A stretch of DNA of 64,000 bases from Thermoplasmata archaeon (lineage in GTDB: Archaea; Thermoplasmatota; Thermoplasmata; Lutacidiplasmatales; UBA184), in NCBI GenBank assembly GCA_028864975.1, contig JAGWLG010000001.1:1-64000 (forward strand), written 5' to 3'. Positions 8,018-17,497 of the stretch are shown here, piece by piece. Made by a program: the position numbers and the translations under genes. Numbering within the stretch: the first letter of the stretch is position 1; each line of letters starts with the position of its first letter. The notes beneath the pieces are model-generated. The model saw nothing but the letters and a program-made list of their open reading frames with translations. It made no database searches and had not been told where the DNA came from.

Positions 8018-10276
8018 CTGAGCCTGGCGCTGCCCTTCGAGCTGGCCTTCCTGGTCCCGCTCTTCCCGGCCCTCGGCTTCGTCCTCCTCGGGCTCGGAGG
8101 TCGGACCCTGGGGAAGCTCCACGGTTGGATCGCCGTCGCCTTCGAGGGCGCGGCGCTCGCAACGGGGCTCTGGATCGCGATCGCGGAGGCGACGGGGGCG
8201 GGTCCCAACATCTACCACGACGTGAGCTTCGTCTGGCTGGGCCTCCCCGACGGGACGAACTTCGTGATGGGCACGCTCGTGAGCCCCCTCGGCGCGCTCA
8301 TGCTGATCGTGGTGAACGTGGTGGGCTTCCTGGTCGTGCTCTACTCGAACGAGTACATGGCCCACGAGGAGGGGCTTCCTCGATACTACGCGGAACTGAT
8401 GCTCTTCCTCGCCGCGATGAACGGCCTCGTTCTCGCGGACAACTATCTCGAGTTCATCCTGATGTGGGAGCTGGTGGGGCTCTGCTCCTACCTGCTCATC
8501 GGGTTCTTCTGGAAGAAGCCCTCGGCGGCCTCGGCGGCCAAGAAGGCGTTCATCGTCACCCGCGTCGGCGATGTGCTCTTCTTCCTGGGGGTCTTCATCC
8601 TCTTCTCCTCGCTCGGACACATCACCTCGGCCGCGGCCACGACCTACCCGGGGACGGCCTCCACGATATGTTCCTCGACCGATCCACGCTGGTCCTGCGT
8701 CGGTTTCGCCTTCACTCCCCCGAACGCCAACAGCGCCGCGCCCTTCTTGAGCGCGGGGTCCGCGATCCAGTCCATCAATTTCGGAGGGTCCTCCTGGCTC
8801 CCGACGCTGGCGGGGCTCCTGATCCTGGGCGGAGCGGCCGGAAAGAGCGCCCAGTTCCCGCTGCACACCTGGCTTCCCGACGCGATGGAGGGGCCGACCA
8901 CTGTGAGCGCGCTCATCCATGCCGCAACCATGGTCGCGGCGGGGATCTACCTCCTCGCGATCACCTCGATCTTCATCGGGTTCACGATGACCACCGCGAT
9001 GGTCATCCTCGCCATTGGGGCGTTCACCTCGCTCTTCGCCGGGACGATGGGGCTCGCCTCCCCGGACATCAAGCGGGTGATCGCATACTCCACCGTGTCG
9101 CAGCTAGGGTACATGGCCATGGCCGTCGGGGCGTCGAGCGTCCTCGTCGACCTCCCGAACAGCGTCTACGCGAACCAGAGCGGGGTGGCGATGTTCCATC
9201 TCTTCACGCATGCGTTCTTCAAGGCCCTCCTCTTCCTTTCTGCGGGTTCCGTCATCCACGCCATCGGCGGCCAGCAGGACATCTTCAAGATGGGCGGGCT
9301 CCGCCGACACCTGCCTATCACCTCGACGGCGATGCTCGTGGGGGCGCTCGCGCTCTCGGGCATCCCTCCGTTCGCGGGCTTCTTCTCGAAGGATGACCTG
9401 ATCGGCCTCACCTGGACCGCGGCTTCGAAGGCGGGCGACCCCCTCCTCTACCTCTTCTTCGCCCTCTCGGTGGTGGGGATCTTCCTCACGGCCCTCTACA
9501 TCTTCCGTCTCTGGTTCCTCGTCTTTAGCGGAGGCGCTCCTCGGGACGCTTCGCTCCTGAGCTCCTCCGGTCACGGCGAGCCGAGCACGATGGGGTCGGC
9601 GGCCCCTCATGCCGACCCGCACGCGGCGCTGGTCTCCGCACCTTCTCCCGCGTCACCGGCCCACGGGACGGGCCCCCACGACCCCAGCTGGATCATGACC
9701 GCCCCGCTCCTGGTACTATCGGCCTTGGCGATGGTCGCCGGCTTCCTGCCGCTCCTTCCCTCGATCCACGCCCTCCTCCCGGGACTATCTTGGTCGGTGT
9801 TCGGCGAGTGCTTCGGGAGCTGCAGCGCGACGGCCGCAGGCTTCGACCAACTCGATGCAGTCCTCGGGGGGGTTTCCCTGGCGCTCGCCGGTGGAGGGAT
9901 CCTTGTGGCCTGGCGGGTCTGGGGGGATGGAAGGGTCTTCCGCATCCCCGAAGGGAGCGTGCTCGCGGTACCGCACCGCATCCTGTTCCGCAAGTACTAC
10001 TTCGATGAGGTGTACGACGCGTTCGCGGTGAGCGTGGTCCTCGGGGTTGCCCGCGCCGCGGACTGGGTCGACCGCTACGTCATCGATGGAACCGTGCGGG
10101 GGATCGAAGAGATCTTCTCGCAGGTCTCCCGATCGGGCCGACGGCTCCAGAGCGGGATCGTCTCCAGCTACGCGGCCTGGGTGGTGGTGGGGCTGCTCGC
10201 CCTGCTGCTGTTCTTCGTCTACGTCGTCCCCTGCCTCGAGAACGCCTGCCACAGCCCGTTCTCGCTGGGGTTCTAA
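8018..10276 (+). CDS. nuoL: Complex I antiporter-like subunit L, probable CTG start
   Basis: About 752 residues. The antiporter core is clear: the TM5 glutamate in LMWELVGLCSYLLIGF, the lysine in GAAGKSAQFPLHTWLPDAM, and a long C-terminal amphipathic section ending in a final membrane helix. The first ATG/GTG/TTG in frame is the GTG at 8222, but it would remove the first membrane helix. Upstream to the nuoK stop the frame holds only CTG-type starts. The CTG at 8018 is preceded by GGAGGGGAGGAG-like sequence, and what follows reads like a typical NuoL N-terminus (FLVPLFPALGFVLLGLGGR). A His/Pro/Ala-rich insertion is encoded near 9560-9690. Confidence 0.9.
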   Translation: MSLALPFELAFLVPLFPALGFVLLGLGGRTLGKLHGWIAVAFEGAALATGLWIAIAEATGAGPNIYHDVSFVWLGLPDGTNFVMGTLVSPLGALMLIVVNVVGFLVVLYSNEYMAHEEGLPRYYAELMLFLAAMNGLVLADNYLEFILMWELVGLCSYLLIGFFWKKPSAASAAKKAFIVTRVGDVLFFLGVFILFSSLGHITSAAATTYPGTASTICSSTDPRWSCVGFAFTPPNANSAAPFLSAGSAIQSINFGGSSWLPTLAGLLILGGAAGKSAQFPLHTWLPDAMEGPTTVSALIHAATMVAAGIYLLAITSIFIGFTMTTAMVILAIGAFTSLFAGTMGLASPDIKRVIAYSTVSQLGYMAMAVGASSVLVDLPNSVYANQSGVAMFHLFTHAFFKALLFLSAGSVIHAIGGQQDIFKMGGLRRHLPITSTAMLVGALALSGIPPFAGFFSKDDLIGLTWTAASKAGDPLLYLFFALSVVGIFLTALYIFRLWFLVFSGGAPRDASLLSSSGHGEPSTMGSAAPHADPHAALVSAPSPASPAHGTGPHDPSWIMTAPLLVLSALAMVAGFLPLLPSIHALLPGLSWSVFGECFGSCSATAAGFDQLDAVLGGVSLALAGGGILVAWRVWGDGRVFRIPEGSVLAVPHRILFRKYYFDEVYDAFAVSVVLGVARAADWVDRYVIDGTVRGIEEIFSQVSRSGRRLQSGIVSSYAAWVVVGLLALLLFFVYVVPCLENACHSPFSLGF

Positions 10277-10291
10277 GGGAGGTCGATCACG

Positions 10292-11851
10292 ATGGACATA
10301 CCTTGGCTCTCCCTCCTCGTCCTGGTCTCCTTGGGGGGCGCGTTCGCGACGTTCTTCGCCGGGCGCTACGCCCGGTGGGCCGCCCTCGTGGTCTCGCTCG
10401 GCTCGCTGGTCATCGTTCTCGCGGTCATGGCCCTATTCCAGCCCAGCCTCGACCTGCAGAACACCAGCAACTCCTGCGCGGCAGGGGGGTTCCAGCTCTG
10501 TGAGGTGCACACCTGGTTCACCTACAGCTCCTCCACGAGCGCTCCGGGGTTCTCAGTGGACTATGCGGTGGGTATCGACGGCATCTCGCTCGTGCTCATC
10601 CTCCTCTCGGCGGTGATCACGGTCGCGGCGGTCGTCTACCACTGGAGCGAGGAGCGCGACCCTCACGGTTTCTTCGGTCTGCTCCTCTTGACGAACGCCG
10701 GGTGCATCGGGGTCTTCGTTTCCTTGGACGTCCTGCTCTTCTTCGTCTTCTGGGAGATCGTGCTCATCCCGATGTTCTTCCTCATCGGGCATTGGGGGGG
10801 CCCGCGTCGTCACTATGCGGCGCTGAAGTTCTTCGTCTACACCCACGTCGCGTCGGTGACGATGTTCGTGGCGTTGCTCGCGATGGTCTTCCTGGGGCAC
10901 TGGGACTCCTTTGACTTCGTCAACACCTTCCAACGACAGCAGGTGGACAACATGCAGAACATCCCCTCTGCGGTCCAGGCCCTCCTGTTCGGTTCGCTGC
11001 TTTTTGGTTTCGGGGTGAAGCTTCCGATGGTGCCGTTCCATACGTGGTTGCCCGATGCCCACGTCGAGGCCCCCACGGGAGGGTCGGTGCTCCTCGCGGG
11101 GATCCTGCTCAAGCTCGGCGGGTACGGGCTGATCCGGCTCGCGTCCCCGATGTTGCCCGCAGGGAGGTCGCTCATGCTCCCCGTGATGCTGTTCCTCGCT
11201 TTCCTCTCCATCGTTTGGGGGGCCTACCTTTCGCTCGCCCAGAGGGACCTGAAGCGGCTCGTCGCCTACTCTTCCATCAACCACATGGGGATCGTCCTTC
11301 TGGCGATCGCCCTGTGGACCCAGCTCGGGGTGATGGCCGCAGTGCTGCTCATGTTCGCCCACGGGCTGGTCAGCGCGCTGCTCTTCATGGTCTCCGGATC
11401 GGTCCACCACACCTTCGGGACCCGGGACATCCCTTCGGTGGGGGGAATGACCGCGCGAACCCCGGTGCTCTCGACGATGCTGATGATCGGTTCGCTCGCC
11501 TCCCTGGGGCTCCCCGCGCTCGTGAGCTTCCCCGCGGAGTTCTCGGCCTTCCTGGCCACGTGGAACACCCTTGGCTACTGGGTGCTGCTCCCGCTCATGG
11601 CCCTCGTGGTGACCGCGGGGTTCTACATCTGGATGATGCAGCGCATGTCCTTCGGCCCGACGCGCGGCATCCCTGCGAACGCGCACGACCTCCCGTTCCC
11701 GGAGGTCATGGGGATGAGCCTGCTCGTCGGCCTGATCGTCCTCTACGGGATCCTCCCGCTCCTGATCGAGCAGGTGATCCCGATCGCGGCGATCTTCGGG
11801 GTGCCCTGCGGGGCCGGGGGCATGTGGGGGGCCTGTCCGAGCCTGCCGTAG
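10292..11851 (+). CDS. nuoM: Complex I antiporter-like subunit M
   Basis: 519 residues and about 14 transmembrane helices. The proton-channel glutamate is in FFVFWEIVLIPMFFLIG. The lysine-containing helix is in GFGVKLPMVPFHTWLPDAHVEAPT and the second lysine region in LAQRDLKRLVAYSSINHMG. These features assign it to NuoM rather than NuoL or NuoN. It begins 15 bases after nuoL with GGGAGG upstream. Confidence 0.92.
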   Translation: MDIPWLSLLVLVSLGGAFATFFAGRYARWAALVVSLGSLVIVLAVMALFQPSLDLQNTSNSCAAGGFQLCEVHTWFTYSSSTSAPGFSVDYAVGIDGISLVLILLSAVITVAAVVYHWSEERDPHGFFGLLLLTNAGCIGVFVSLDVLLFFVFWEIVLIPMFFLIGHWGGPRRHYAALKFFVYTHVASVTMFVALLAMVFLGHWDSFDFVNTFQRQQVDNMQNIPSAVQALLFGSLLFGFGVKLPMVPFHTWLPDAHVEAPTGGSVLLAGILLKLGGYGLIRLASPMLPAGRSLMLPVMLFLAFLSIVWGAYLSLAQRDLKRLVAYSSINHMGIVLLAIALWTQLGVMAAVLLMFAHGLVSALLFMVSGSVHHTFGTRDIPSVGGMTARTPVLSTMLMIGSLASLGLPALVSFPAEFSAFLATWNTLGYWVLLPLMALVVTAGFYIWMMQRMSFGPTRGIPANAHDLPFPEVMGMSLLVGLIVLYGILPLLIEQVIPIAAIFGVPCGAGGMWGACPSLP

Positions 11852-11878
11852 GCGAGGGGAGGAGGAGGGAGGGAGAAC

Positions 11879-13474
11879 ATGGAGGTCCCGATCGCGGCCT
11901 ATCTCCCCGAGGCGCTGGCGCTCGCCGGGGCGCTCCTCACGTTCCTGATGGACGCAGCCGGGGTCCGTCGACGCAGCGCGATCGGGGGGCTCTCGGTCGT
12001 CCTCTACTCGCTCGCCTTGCTGTCGGTGTTGGGCGACCTCGCGGTCTTCCCGTTCACGGCCTTCGCGACGATCCCCTCCGGTCTCGTGGACGCGGGTCCC
12101 ATCGGTCCGATCCAGTTCACCTCGTTCGGGATCCTCTGGCAAGTGATCTTCCTTTCGGCTTCCCTGCTCGTGGCCTTCGCCTCGCTCTCCGAGGGCGAAG
12201 GGGAGCGTGAGGTCCCGATCTTCTACGGACTTCTCTCGCTCGCGACCTTGGGGATGTTGCTCGTCGCGCTGTCGGCGGACTTGGTCTTTCTGCTCCTCTC
12301 GATCGAGATCACCGGGATCTCGACCTACGTCCTGGTCGCCTATGCCCGGAAGGATGCCCGCGCGCTGGAGGCCTCGATGAAGTTCTATCTCATCGGAGCG
12401 CTCTCGACCGCGATCAGCTTCTTCGGAGCCTCGCTTCTCTACGGAGCCTACGGCACGACCTCCCTTTCGGTGCTGAGCAAGGTCCCGTCCGCCGGGAGCG
12501 AGATGGTCATGGTCGGGCTCGGGATGCTCGTGGTCGGCCTGGGGTTCAAGGTCACCGCGGTGCCCTTCCACATGTGGGCGGTCGACGTATACGACGGCGC
12601 CCCCGACCACGTTTCGGCCTTCCTCGCGGCCGGTTCCAAGAAGATGGGGATCCTGGCCTTCATCACCGTATTTGTGGCCTCGGTCCGCCTCTTCCAGGTC
12701 TCGAACGCCTGGGCGCTTTACGTGGCTCTGGGGGCGCTTGCGGTCGTAACGATGACCGTGGGGAACGTGCTCGCGCTCCAACAGCGCACGATGAAGCGCA
12801 TGCTGGCCTACTCCTCCATCTCCCAGGCGGGCTACATGCTGATCGGGATCGCCGTTGATACCCCCGCGGCGCTCGCGGGGACGACGATCCAGGCCGCCGC
12901 GCACGTGCTGATGAAGGGGGGGGCTTTCCTCTTCGTGGCCGCGATGGCGACGATCGGGGTGGGCAACCGGATCGATGACTACCGCGGGCTTGGCCACACG
13001 CACCCCGCGACGGCCGCCTCCTTCGCGATCCTCCTGCTCTCCCTGGCAGGGATCCCGCTCACCCTGGGCTTCGTGGGAAAGTTCTACCTCTTCGCCGCCG
13101 CGGTCGAGGCCCAGGGGATGTTCATCTTCCTCGCGATCGCCGGGCTGCTCAACAGCGCAGCGTCCGTGTTCTACTACGCGCGGATCCTTCGGATCATGTA
13201 CATGGTCGACCCTCAACCCAGGTCAGCGGGTCGGTGGACCCCCGCGGTAGCCCATCTCGCGGACCCGGGCGCGGGCTCGACGCCTCCCTCTCATGGTGGG
13301 GCGAAGAGCGCCGTCGGTGGACGACTTCTTGCAGAAATCCAGAGCCTAGGGGTCGCCCGTTGGACCGCGATCGTACTCTGCGCCGCCTTCACCATCGTGC
13401 TCGGTATCTACCCGACACCGCTCATCGACCTCGCGAACAACGCGGCGTTCCACCTCATCAACAACCTACCTTAG
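11879..13474 (+). CDS. nuoN: Complex I antiporter-like subunit N
   Basis: 531 residues and about 14 transmembrane helices. It is the last gene of the nuo operon. Family motifs include IEITGISTYVLVAYARKD, GLGFKVTAVPFHMWAVDVYDGAP and KRMLAYSSISQAGYMLIG. Its loop before the final helices (encoded near 13210-13330) is Pro/Gly/His-rich and longer than usual. The start has GGAGGAGGGAGGG immediately upstream. The next gene follows after about 50 bases with no clear terminator or TATA box between, so read-through into the isoprenoid genes is possible. Confidence 0.92.
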   Translation: MEVPIAAYLPEALALAGALLTFLMDAAGVRRRSAIGGLSVVLYSLALLSVLGDLAVFPFTAFATIPSGLVDAGPIGPIQFTSFGILWQVIFLSASLLVAFASLSEGEGEREVPIFYGLLSLATLGMLLVALSADLVFLLLSIEITGISTYVLVAYARKDARALEASMKFYLIGALSTAISFFGASLLYGAYGTTSLSVLSKVPSAGSEMVMVGLGMLVVGLGFKVTAVPFHMWAVDVYDGAPDHVSAFLAAGSKKMGILAFITVFVASVRLFQVSNAWALYVALGALAVVTMTVGNVLALQQRTMKRMLAYSSISQAGYMLIGIAVDTPAALAGTTIQAAAHVLMKGGAFLFVAAMATIGVGNRIDDYRGLGHTHPATAASFAILLLSLAGIPLTLGFVGKFYLFAAAVEAQGMFIFLAIAGLLNSAASVFYYARILRIMYMVDPQPRSAGRWTPAVAHLADPGAGSTPPSHGGAKSAVGGRLLAEIQSLGVARWTAIVLCAAFTIVLGIYPTPLIDLANNAAFHLINNLP

Positions 13475-13525
13475 ACCTGCTCCACGAAGTCCGTAAGTAG
13501 GCTCACGGGAGCCCTCGTGGGGCCG

Positions 13526-14641
13526 ATGGAGCACTTCGACGTAGCGGTGGTTGGAGCCGGCCCTGCGGGGAGCTCGGCAGCCCTTTTCGCCGCGCGCGGC
13601 GGCGCGCGTACGCTCCTCCTCGACCGTCGCCCCGAGCTTGGCCAGCCCGTTCAGTGCGGGGAGTTCCTCCCGACCTTGGAGGAGCTCTGCGACCTCTTCC
13701 CGAACCATGGAGGGTTCGAGGAGGTCTTCCAGGTCCCCGAGACCAGCGTGCTCCAGAGAACGCGCGAGATGGCCTGCGTCTCCCCTTGGGGAGGTCGGTT
13801 CACCTTTCCGGTCGACGGCTACTCTGTCTCCCGCCGTTCCTTCGACAAAGTCCTCGCCCTTCGGGCGGAGGCCGCCGGAGCGGAGCTTCGCTTCCCCAAG
13901 AGCGTCGTCGGTGTGAAGGAGGCGGGGAGTGAACTGCTCCTGCCGGGAGGGGACAGGGTCGCGGCCAAAGTGGTCATCGCCGCGGATGGGCCGCTGACGG
14001 AGGTCGGTCGGGCGGTCGGTTTCCACGTCGAGCGGCAGATGTACCGGATGATCACGGCTACGTGCGACCTCGCCTTCCCCGACCGACTTGAGCTCTTCTT
14101 CGGCTCCCTCGCACCGGGGGGGTACGCCTGGATCATCCCGAAGGGGGGCGACTGCAACGTCGGGCTCGGGGCAACCCATCTGCCTCCGGGGGAGAGCCTG
14201 AGCTCGCTCCTCGCGACCTTCGCCCGCAGGTACCACCTCCCTGCCCCTCACCATTTGACCCGCTGGTGGGTTCCCCTGGGCCCGCCTCCCGCTTCGGCTG
14301 TTCGGGGTAGTGTTCTCTTCGCGGGGGATGCGGCGAACCTGGTCATGGCCACGAACGGCGGGGGGATCCCCACCGCCATGGTGAGCGGAATGGACGCCGG
14401 GAAAGCGGCGGTCTCGCACCTACGAGAGGGCAAACCGCTCGAGGACTATGACCGGCGATGGCGGGAGCATATGTATGAGCCCCTGATGCGGGGATGGCGC
14501 ATGAAGGAGGGGGCGGATCGGTGGATCGAGCATGACCTTCTGGTCGCGCTCGGCATGCGCTATCTGGGCTCCCATGGGCTGGATGAGATGATCCGCCTGA
14601 GATGGCCTCGGCGGTGGCCCCACTCCCGGAGCGCAGCATGA
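13526..14641 (+). CDS. Geranylgeranyl reductase family FAD enzyme
   Basis: 371 residues. The N-terminal FAD dinucleotide fold is DVAVVGAGPAGSSAALFAARGG. The family-specific PVQCGEFLP and GGYAWIIPKGGDCNVGLGA motifs follow, then the FAD-binding FAGDAANLV segment. Members saturate the geranylgeranyl chains of archaeal membrane lipids; some reduce the side chain of menaquinone. The ATG at 13526 fits the family N-terminus; a GTG 9 bases earlier is the alternative. Its stop overlaps the start of the prenyl synthase (ATGA), so the two are made together. The position just after complex I would suit either lipid or quinone maturation. Confidence 0.85.
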   Translation: MEHFDVAVVGAGPAGSSAALFAARGGARTLLLDRRPELGQPVQCGEFLPTLEELCDLFPNHGGFEEVFQVPETSVLQRTREMACVSPWGGRFTFPVDGYSVSRRSFDKVLALRAEAAGAELRFPKSVVGVKEAGSELLLPGGDRVAAKVVIAADGPLTEVGRAVGFHVERQMYRMITATCDLAFPDRLELFFGSLAPGGYAWIIPKGGDCNVGLGATHLPPGESLSSLLATFARRYHLPAPHHLTRWWVPLGPPPASAVRGSVLFAGDAANLVMATNGGGIPTAMVSGMDAGKAAVSHLREGKPLEDYDRRWREHMYEPLMRGWRMKEGADRWIEHDLLVALGMRYLGSHGLDEMIRLRWPRRWPHSRSAA

Positions 14642-15684
14642 CCGGTCCTGCAGAGATCGAGGCCCCCCTGAAGGGTCTGGTCCGTTCGGTCCTAGGCGAC
14701 GGGGACTACTCGGTCTTCTACGACCTGCTCCCGATCCTGGCGCAGGATGTCGCGGACTCCGAGGACCGCCTGAAGGCTTCCTTGCCCGCGTCCTACCCTT
14801 TCCTCGAGGAAGCGGCCAGCTATGCCACCGACTCCGGGGGGAAGCGGGTGCGACCGCTCCTCATTTCCGCGGTGTATCGGGCCCTGGGGGCGACGGAAAC
14901 GTCGAAGATCCAGCCTCTGGCCGCCGCATTTCAGTTGATCCACACCGCGACCCTGGTCCATGACGATGTCATCGACCGGGCCGACCTGCGTCGGGGGAAG
15001 CCCTCGGTCCCGCGAGCGTTCGGAATGCCCGCCGCGATCGTGGCGGGCGACTACCTCTTCGTGCGAGCCTTCCAGCTGGCTGCTCGCTACTCCCCGGAGG
15101 TGATCCTGCGATGCGGAGAGGCTTGTGCCGAGCTCGCGCAGGGCGAGATGATGCAGGAGAACTCCCGCTACGACCTGACGCTTGGTCGCGACCGATACCT
15201 CCGGATCATGTCGATGAAGACGGCCAGCATCGTCGCCGCCGGGGTCGCCTCCTCCGCCATGGTCTCAGGCGCCGCCCGGGAGGTCGTGGACGGGCTCGAG
15301 GAGTACGGGCGAGGGGTGGGGGTGGCCTTCCAGATCCAGGACGACCTTCTGGACGTCTACGGGGACCCCGACGTCACGGGAAAGCCTCTCTTCTCGGATT
15401 GGAAGGAGGGGATGCCGACGCTGCTTTCCCTCGATGCCCACGCCGCGTTGGACGGGAAGGAGAGGTCCGAGTTCGAGCGTCTCTTCCTCGCTCGGAGAAA
15501 GCGCCCGGCCGAGCTCTTGCGGTTGAAGGAGCTCACCGACCGCACCGACGCCCACGCACGGAGCATGGCCGACGCCGAGAAGTGGGTCGAGAGCGCAATC
15601 CACGGGCTGAGGAAACTTCCTGAGGGTCCTTATCGCCAGCTCTTGGAGCAAGTGGCCCGAGGGGTCATTACGCGGCGCTTCTGA
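14638..15684 (+). CDS. Polyprenyl diphosphate synthase (geranylgeranyl diphosphate synthase type)
   Basis: 348 residues. The conserved GGKRVRPLL (about 67-75), the first aspartate-rich motif HDDVIDRADLRRGKP (109 onwards) and the second, FQIQDDLLDVYGD, are intact. The enzyme condenses isopentenyl diphosphate into C20 or longer chains. The frame is open upstream to 14602, but the ATG at 14638 overlaps the reductase stop (ATGA) and gives the normal length. Product length cannot be fixed from sequence alone, but coupling to a geranylgeranyl reductase points to C20. Confidence 0.88.
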   Translation: MTGPAEIEAPLKGLVRSVLGDGDYSVFYDLLPILAQDVADSEDRLKASLPASYPFLEEAASYATDSGGKRVRPLLISAVYRALGATETSKIQPLAAAFQLIHTATLVHDDVIDRADLRRGKPSVPRAFGMPAAIVAGDYLFVRAFQLAARYSPEVILRCGEACAELAQGEMMQENSRYDLTLGRDRYLRIMSMKTASIVAAGVASSAMVSGAAREVVDGLEEYGRGVGVAFQIQDDLLDVYGDPDVTGKPLFSDWKEGMPTLLSLDAHAALDGKERSEFERLFLARRKRPAELLRLKELTDRTDAHARSMADAEKWVESAIHGLRKLPEGPYRQLLEQVARGVITRRF

Positions 15685-15718
15685 GCGCCCCGAAGGGCCC
15701 CGGAGCGGCACCCTCCCC

Positions 15719-15724
15719 TTTAAG
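15719..15724 (+). promoter_or_regulatory. TATA box for the zinc-ribbon/RGG protein
   Basis: TTTAAG is centred about 27 bases before the ATG at 15749. That spacing puts the transcription start at or beside the start codon, so the mRNA should be leaderless. No ribosome-binding site is seen, which agrees. Confidence 0.5.
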
Positions 15725-15748
15725 AGCGGTCGAGGAGCGTATCTGCGC

Positions 15749-16678
15749 ATGGCCAAGGCCTGCACGGAGTGCGGAGCGGAGCTCAGCTTCTCCTTCAACC
15801 CGGACGGCACCGTCCTGGGGTCTTGTGAGAGCTGCGGGAACGAAGTGAAGCTGAGCGCGGAAGAAGGGAAGGAGCTCGAGGGGAGCGAGGAAGGCTCCGA
15901 GCGCGGCTCCAGCGAAGGAGACGACGGCGAACACGAAGGAGACTCGGACAACGTCCGGCCCAAGGGACCCAAGGGCAAGGCGGATGCGGACGAAGACGAG
16001 GATGATGATGACGATGACGAGGACTCCGACGAGGACGCGGAGGGCGGGGACGAGGCCCCGACCCGAGGCTGCCGCGCTTGCGGGTCCGCGCTCTCGTTCG
16101 CAGAGAACGACGAGGGCGTGGTGATCGGCAGCTGCAGCGAATGCGGCAAGAGCTTCGCCTTCGTCCTCGAAGCCCCACGCGGCCCGCGGCGCGAGGGTCG
16201 CGGTCGCTTCGGTGGAGGAGGACGCCCGTCGTTCGGACGTGGAGGCGGAGGCGGACGCGGCGCGCCCATGCGGGCCAAAGGATGCCGCCAGTGCGGTGCC
16301 CCTCTCGAGTTCTCCGCGAACGAGGACGGTTCCGTGACCGGGAAGTGCACCTCTTGCGACAACCAGTTCACCTTGCCCCCCCGCGAGGGCGGTAGGGATG
16401 GCGGCGGTGGCGGCGGCTACGGTAGGGGCCGTGGTGGCGGCGGGGGAGGCGGCCGGTACTCGCGCGGAGGAGGCGGCGGTCGGTTCGGAGGCGGAGGCGG
16501 CGGCGGAGGCTGGGGCGGCGGCGGTGGCGGGCGCTCTGGCGGACGCGGCGGTGGCCGAGGCTACTACGGAGGCGGCGGCGGCGACCGGGGCCGGGACCGC
16601 GAGGGCGGGGGACGGGACCGTTTCACCCGCGACTCCGGGGATGACCGGCGCCGACGGCGCCGCTTCCGCGACGAGTAG
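15749..16678 (+). CDS. Triple zinc-ribbon protein with acidic linker and RGG-rich tail
   Basis: 309 residues. Three copies of a short knuckle pair occur: C5/C8-C26/C29, C108/C111-C129/C132 and C179/C182-C200/C203. Each follows the pattern CxxC..L.F..N.DG.V.G.CxxC. An acidic run of Asp and Glu (about 41-103) separates the first two. The C-terminal 95 residues are almost entirely Gly and Arg with a few aromatics, like the RGG boxes of eukaryotic RNA-binding proteins. No enzyme domain is present. A nucleic-acid-binding or condensate-forming role is inference. The gene stands alone with its own leaderless promoter. Confidence 0.75.
   Translation: MAKACTECGAELSFSFNPDGTVLGSCESCGNEVKLSAEEGKELEGSEEGSERGSSEGDDGEHEGDSDNVRPKGPKGKADADEDEDDDDDDEDSDEDAEGGDEAPTRGCRACGSALSFAENDEGVVIGSCSECGKSFAFVLEAPRGPRREGRGRFGGGGRPSFGRGGGGGRGAPMRAKGCRQCGAPLEFSANEDGSVTGKCTSCDNQFTLPPREGGRDGGGGGGYGRGRGGGGGGGRYSRGGGGGRFGGGGGGGGWGGGGGGRSGGRGGGRGYYGGGGGDRGRDREGGGRDRFTRDSGDDRRRRRRFRDE
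16386..16676 (+). repeat. Low-complexity GGC/CGC-rich tract encoding the RGG tail
   Basis: Nearly continuous GGN and CGN codons encode Gly and Arg with scattered Tyr, Phe and Trp. Such a tract is prone to slippage and misassembly, so its exact length is less certain than the flanks. Confidence 0.6.
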
Positions 16679-16855
16679 GGCCCGTCCGTGCCGAGCCCTT
16701 CGCCCGGGCGACCCCTGACGTGGGCCCGAGGGCGCGGTCAAGCAAAGGCTCAAGGACGACCTGTCGCTAGTGAACTGGTTCCTGCGGCATAGCCGCGGGG
16801 TCGGAGGTCGGTCGAAGGGTCCAGGGCGACGGGCTCCCGACTCCACGCGAGGTCC

Positions 16856-17317
16856 ATGAGCGTTCGCCCCCCCTATCATGCTCCCCCGATGCGGCCTGTC
16901 GCCGGGACGGTCGCCGTGCACGCCGGGTTCGCCCACCCGAAGCGCCCGATCGGGATCGCGCTCCTGGCCGTTCTTGTCGCCTTGGTCGGGGTGGGGGCGC
17001 TGATCCTGGGGCTCATCGTGCTCCTTGGGCCGACCATCGATCTTGGCCCGCTGTACGGGGTGGTCTCGCTGTTCGGGGCCACGGTCTTCACGCTCGGTCC
17101 CCTCGGGGGCGCAGGGATGTTCCTGGGAGGGTTCATCCTGATCTCGGTGGCCAACGGACTGTGGCACCAGGAGCTCTGGGCCCTTGCCCTGGCCGCCGTG
17201 GCGCTCTTCGCGGCGGAGGCGGTGATCTTCTTCTTCTTCCTCCCGTTCACCTACTTGTTCTTCGTCTTGCTCGGGCTGTTCGTCTACCTGCTCGCCGTTC
17301 GCAAGAGTTTCACGTAG
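16856..17317 (+). CDS. Small polytopic membrane protein, unknown function
   Basis: 153 residues with about four hydrophobic segments. The first follows a short proline-rich basic N-terminus, and the last two form a long Phe/Leu-rich hairpin ending at a basic C-terminus (AVRKSFT). No catalytic or metal-binding motif is visible. The ATG has GAGG three bases before it. The 177 bases upstream hold only a small GCGGC/GCCGC hairpin and no clear TATA box. I do not recognise the family. Confidence 0.6.
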   Translation: MSVRPPYHAPPMRPVAGTVAVHAGFAHPKRPIGIALLAVLVALVGVGALILGLIVLLGPTIDLGPLYGVVSLFGATVFTLGPLGGAGMFLGGFILISVANGLWHQELWALALAAVALFAAEAVIFFFFLPFTYLFFVLLGLFVYLLAVRKSFT

Positions 17318-17497
17318 GCCCCTCCGCGTCGCGAGGGCAATCAGGAAAGGGTCTCCTGCTGCGGGGGTCTTTCCTCCCACGGCGGCAAGCCCAAGAGACC
17401 GTACCCTCTGGATGCACGTCCTGCCCCCCCCGGGCAGTCCCGGCCCCTGCCGGCAAAGCTTCTCGTAGGCAGAGCCTGTCGCAAGGGTTGCCTTTCC

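Noticed and set aside
10553..13216. Very long minus-strand open frame (887 codons) opposite nuoM and nuoN
   Set aside because: It is the antisense of two certain genes. The translation is a monotonous Arg/Glu/Asp/His mixture typical of the reverse strand of GC-rich coding DNA.
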